From: Psychromonas sp. MB-3u-54
GTDB lineage: Bacteria; Pseudomonadota; Gammaproteobacteria; Enterobacterales; Psychromonadaceae
DNA: 64,000 bases
Assembly (NCBI RefSeq): GCF_002836415.1
Contig: NZ_PJBP01000181.1
Location: 17,505-81,504 of the forward strand
Direction of reading: 5' to 3'
Shown: one piece after another, positions 61,611 through 64,000 of the stretch
How positions within the stretch are numbered: the stretch's first letter is position 1
Layout of the letters: each line of letters begins with the position of its first letter
Made by a program: the position numbers and the translations under genes
Notes under the pieces: generated by a model
Told to the model about the DNA's origin: nothing
The model's input: only the letters and a program-made list of their open reading frames with translations
Databases searched by the model: none

Positions 61611-61798
61611 CTGCCTCTCATGAGATGCCCGAGAAATTTAGTTGATCGATTTTGTAAAATGAACTTAGACACAGGAATGGCTGTGGGGTCAGACTAATGA
61701 CTCTAATGACTTGACCCTAATGACTTATGTAAATAAACCAAACCAATGCGGCTAAGCAATTTCCGTACGTTTTTCTTGCTCAATCAATTCCTTTAGCA

Positions 61799-61954
61799 AG
61801 TGGAAACATGGATGTTTCCACTAAGTTCGGCTCTGCACATGGATGTGCTGTCCGGACTGGTGCGTTAAAAAGGAATTTATTTAGTAAGATAAAAAAACGT
61901 CTCGGAACGGCATTCTTTTGGTTACTTTTCTTTTGCTGTTGAAAGAAAAGTAAC
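61799..61954. repeat. composite element with three perfect hairpins
   Basis: Palindromes: AGTGGAAACAT-GG-ATGTTTCCACT (61799-61822), GCACAT-GG-ATGTGC (61835-61848), and GTTACTTTTCTTT with AAAGAAAAGTAAC around an 8-base loop (61921-61954). The first two share the core ACATGGATGT. It resembles dispersed intergenic repeats of marine gammaproteobacteria as I recall them. The open frame across it has no coding look. Confidence 0.75.
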
Positions 61955-62115
61955 ACGCCGTCAAGGGCGGAATACCAACGATGAAGGGACACTAAAAGCT
62001 CACAAGCGAAGGCTTACAAATAAGCAAATGAGAAACAACAATGCCACCCATTGCTCTAACCAATAACATAGGTTCTTTCAGCATTCATTGCAGTAGTCTT
62101 TTATAGTTATTCAAA

Positions 62116-62146
62116 CGCATAAATTGAAATTTTTTCAATTTATGCG
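62116..62146. repeat. 14-bp perfect inverted repeat
   Basis: CGCATAAATTGAAA and TTTCAATTTATGCG flank TTT. The stem is long and AT-rich, with no obvious gene end beside it. Confidence 0.8.
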
Positions 62147-62251
62147 GCCTTAGATTGTGAAACATGAGGAATATGGTCGTTTTAAACCCATAGCAGAAGC
62201 TTGATATTAATCAAGCGGGAAATGACTTACAGGTGGTTGAAGAATTAAGCT

Positions 62252-62401
62252 TTAAGCGCACAGCCAGAGTTGGCAGTTTGCTGCACCGTGGCGTCGCTTT
62301 CGGTCTAAATGTTCACAGTATTCGGTTAATGCCGGTAAGGCCCCTACCACCCCTTTAAATAAATGACCAAATTCGGTGGTAATTTTAAGCCAATTGTCAG
62401 T
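62252..62401 (-). pseudogene. transposase-like C-terminal fragment
   Basis: On the minus strand 49 codons read TDNWLKITTEFGHLFKGVVG, then ALPALTEYC, then DRKRRHGAANCQLWLCA and a stop. It reads like the conserved C-terminal end of a transposase-related protein (the WLKITTEFG...RRRHGAANC pattern), but I cannot name the family with certainty. No start or N-terminal part is present, and it abuts a RAYT-derived element. Confidence 0.5.
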
Positions 62402-62408
62402 AGGGATG

Positions 62409-62587
62409 GGGTCAGATCTTTCATTTTGCATTATCTTGTTTTACTCGCCGCTACAATACGAGTTACTGATGAATAATGTATTTTAAAATAGTCGCCAATC
62501 TCTTTCATTGTGTAACCACCTGATTGACAAAATTTGATGATAGCCTCATTGCGAGTATTTGACTGTGCAAAATGAAAGATCTGACCC
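62409..62587 (-). mobile_element. RAYT-derived 179-bp inverted-repeat element, copy B
   Basis: Perfect 22-bp ends (GGGTCAGATCTTTCATTTTGCA and its inverse) bound a 179-bp element. On the minus strand it encodes 51 residues and a stop (62586-62431), including NTRNEAIIKFCQSGGYTMKE, then IGDYFKIHYSSVTRIVAASK. This is the C-terminal helix-turn-helix of REP-associated tyrosine transposases; the catalytic part is missing. Confidence 0.85.
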
Positions 62588-62619
62588 TAATTACTCTTCT
62601 AATGACTACTTAGTGTCAT

Positions 62620-63111
62620 TTAAATTTTACAGCGGGCTAAATCTGTTGCGAAATCTCCCGTATATTTACGGCCTAACTTTTCAAGTTCATCTACGCTCAT
62701 AATAATTGATTTAGGCTCTGTACACCTATCGCTGTTATTTTGATTAGTTGCCGATGTTGCTTCTAAATTTTTTTGTACCTTACAAAACTGCCCCATAGAA
62801 AAATTGACAGCTCTTAAGTAATCACGAAAAACAGTGGCACTGGTATTTGTGTAGCAGTTAACAATTGCTTCAATATCAGGGTTATCTATATTGTCGCTAA
62901 CCACATTTATTGTCTTTGCCATTGCGCTTTCACCATTTGAAAAGCCACCTAACTCGCCTATCGATTGATAAATGATGTGCTGCGCTGTGATGTTCTCGAC
63001 TTCATTCTTATCTTCTGAGAGAAAATAAACACCCAAAATAAGAACAACTATAAAATAACCAAAAATAAGCAATGCACTGCCAAAAATGTTCATGGTTTTA
63101 TTGTTTTTCAA
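62620..63111 (-). CDS. hypothetical single-span membrane protein
   Basis: A 163-residue protein with one N-terminal span (about 9-30) and a soluble, probably periplasmic remainder that has four cysteines (NCYTN, QFCKV, RCTEP, ARCKI). I do not recognise it. The start is TTG 63111 with GAGGT upstream; an in-frame ATG six codons later is an alternative. The gene lies between two full RAYT-derived elements in an AT-rich tract and looks like a cargo or orphan gene. Confidence 0.6.
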   Translation of the reverse strand: MKNNKTMNIFGSALLIFGYFIVVLILGVYFLSEDKNEVENITAQHIIYQSIGELGGFSNGESAMAKTINVVSDNIDNPDIEAIVNCYTNTSATVFRDYLRAVNFSMGQFCKVQKNLEATSATNQNNSDRCTEPKSIIMSVDELEKLGRKYTGDFATDLARCKI

Positions 63112-63531
63112 GATATATTTACCTCTATTAATATGCTGTTCTGGGTTTTATTATATATCTCTTTAAGTTCCTCTTTTTTTCTCACATATACAACCATCTT
63201 TACCTAGAAAACCGCAACAAGTGTGGCTAAAATTCAATACCAGTTATGATTGTGACCGGCTGTGGGTTCAGATCTTTCATTTTGCATTATTTTTTTTTAC
63301 TCGCCGCTACAATACGAGTTACTGATGAATAATGTATTTTAAAATGGCCGCCAATCTCTTTCATTGTGTAACCACCTGATTGATAAGCTTTGATTATAGC
63401 CTCATCGCGAGTATTTGACTGTGCAAAATGAAAGATCTGACCCTAATGACTCCATGACCCTAATGACTCATTTCAGCCTCGTTAGGCGTATTGGGTAATC
63501 TTTATCAAATTTCAGGTGTTAAATTATTATA
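63112..63531. other. intergenic region with RAYT-derived element copy C
   Basis: It holds the promoter side of the 163-aa gene, the full element at 63264-63443 and the presumed start region of the PepSY-like gene. A GACCCTAATGACTC motif is repeated just right of the element. Confidence 0.6.
63264..63443 (-). mobile_element. RAYT-derived 180-bp inverted-repeat element, copy C
   Basis: Same design as copy B, with GGGTTCAGATCTTTCATTTTGC at one end and the TGCAAAATGAAAGATCTGACCC end at the other. The minus strand encodes NTRDEAIIKAYQSGGYTMKE, then IGGHFKIHYSSVTRIVAASKKK and a stop. Differences from copy B include conservative or synonymous changes, so both descend from coding sequence. Confidence 0.85.
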
Positions 63532-64000
63532 GTGAAGAGTAAACGAATACATAGAATTATTGGGTTACTTCTAGTTTTACCTATCATCGGTTGGACTTTT
63601 ACAGGGATAATATTTTTTATTAAACCAGGTTATGAGGCTGCATATGATCAGTTAGCAGTAAAAACTTACCCCTTAGAAAAGTCATTTACCATCCCAAAAT
63701 CTAAAGAATGGACAGAGGTTAGGCTATTAAAGACAATACTTGGTTATCATTTACTTGTTAAAACAGATAACGGTTTTCAGCATCTAGATCCTATTTCATT
63801 TCAATCAAAAGAAATTCCGGTAGGTTTAGAGTTAACCTCTCTTTTCAATGATTCATTTTCAAATAAATCAGAGCGATATGGACATGTCATTTCTAGTGAT
63901 AATTTTAAAGTTATTACAAGTAAAGGGATTGAGATTTCGCTTAATTGGTCGCAGTTAACGCTGCGCCAAAAAGGTGAAGATACAAAGCTTATCAATACAC
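63532..64000 (+). CDS. PepSY-like membrane protein (partial, 3' end beyond window)
   Basis: An open frame of 156 codons reaching the right edge. It begins with GTG 63532; a TAA four codons upstream limits the start. The N-terminus KSKRIHRIIGLLLVLPIIGW is a basic segment plus a membrane helix, followed by TGIIFFIKPGYEAAYDQLAV, the pattern seen in PepSY-associated membrane proteins. No strong ribosome site was found. The family assignment is tentative. Confidence 0.6.
   Translation, partial: MKSKRIHRIIGLLLVLPIIGWTFTGIIFFIKPGYEAAYDQLAVKTYPLEKSFTIPKSKEWTEVRLLKTILGYHLLVKTDNGFQHLDPISFQSKEIPVGLELTSLFNDSFSNKSERYGHVISSDNFKVITSKGIEISLNWSQLTLRQKGEDTKLINT

Larger units (their letters stand above)
61292..62619. 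other. repeat-rich region with transposase remnants
   Basis: About 1.3 kb without an intact gene. From left to right: tandem GGGGCTGTGGGGTCA units (61392-61440), three truncated copies of the RAYT-derived element, a triple-hairpin element (61799-61954), a long palindrome (62116-62146), a transposase-like fragment (62252-62401) and one full RAYT-derived element (62409-62587). Confidence 0.7.

Noticed and set aside
61780..61992. 70-codon minus-strand frame through the hairpin element
   Set aside because: It covers perfect palindromes of a dispersed repeat, with no ribosome site and no protein-like composition.

Overview
The window looks like a chromosomal segment of a marine, probably cold-adapted gammaproteobacterium. 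Psychromonas or a close relative is my best inference, from the AT-rich housekeeping genes, the gammaproteobacterial gene orders (purF-cvpA-dedD-folC-truA, topA-sohB, lonH-fabA, nagZ-ycfP-ndh, pdxB-usg-fimV, fabB facing mnmC) and a four-gene oleABCD long-chain olefin cluster. No species assignment can be proven from the sequence alone.

Layout. 1-2.5 kb: the N-terminal 752 residues of a Tc-toxin B component (SpvB/TcdB type) on the minus strand, running off the left edge. Its base composition looks richer in G+C than its neighbours. 3.2-7.0 kb: a YddG-like exporter, then a compact mercury-resistance operon merRTPA. 7.2-11.2 kb: a GH13 glycoside hydrolase, a cold-shock protein and an MDR-type oxidoreductase, separated by repeat-rich intergenic DNA. 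12.3-16.5 kb: gtsABCD, a glucose/mannose-type ABC importer preceded by four helically phased GTTAC repeats. 16.6-28.5 kb: a lipoprotein, then purF, cvpA, dedD, folC, truA, an unknown gene, topA, sohB and yciK. 28.5-37.4 kb: lpxM-like, the SRP RNA gene ffs, an array of five 87-bp tandem repeats, pssA, aspC, fumarase, pabB and cysB. 37.6-43.1 kb: a small zinc-finger protein, a Lon-like protease, fabA, sppA and a DUF2919 gene. 43.2-53.6 kb: ndh, ycfP, nagZ, a short fimV-like gene, usg, pdxB, fabB and mnmC. 53.8-58.5 kb: oleABCD. 58.5-64 kb: an accessory tract with a heptamer array, a DUF262-AlbA_2 fusion protein (possible defence gene), several remnants of REP-associated tyrosine transposases turned into ~180-bp inverted-repeat elements, hairpin-rich repeats, an orphan membrane protein and the start of a PepSY-type membrane protein.

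How the genes work together. Lipid metabolism is well represented: fabA and fabB make unsaturated acyl chains, lpxM and pssA build envelope lipids, and oleABCD condenses acyl chains head to head into olefins. The mer operon imports and reduces Hg(II). The gts operon supplies sugar.

The most interesting unexplained material is non-coding: heptamer/octamer arrays built on a GGCT/AGCT core, the 87-bp array upstream of ffs, a dispersed palindrome (AGCTTGACCGAGAAC type), and short mobile elements that still carry the terminal ~50 codons of a transposase. The best candidate for an undescribed protein system is the DUF262-AlbA_2 fusion at 59.5-61.3 kb. No tRNA, intact insertion sequence or CRISPR array was recognised.
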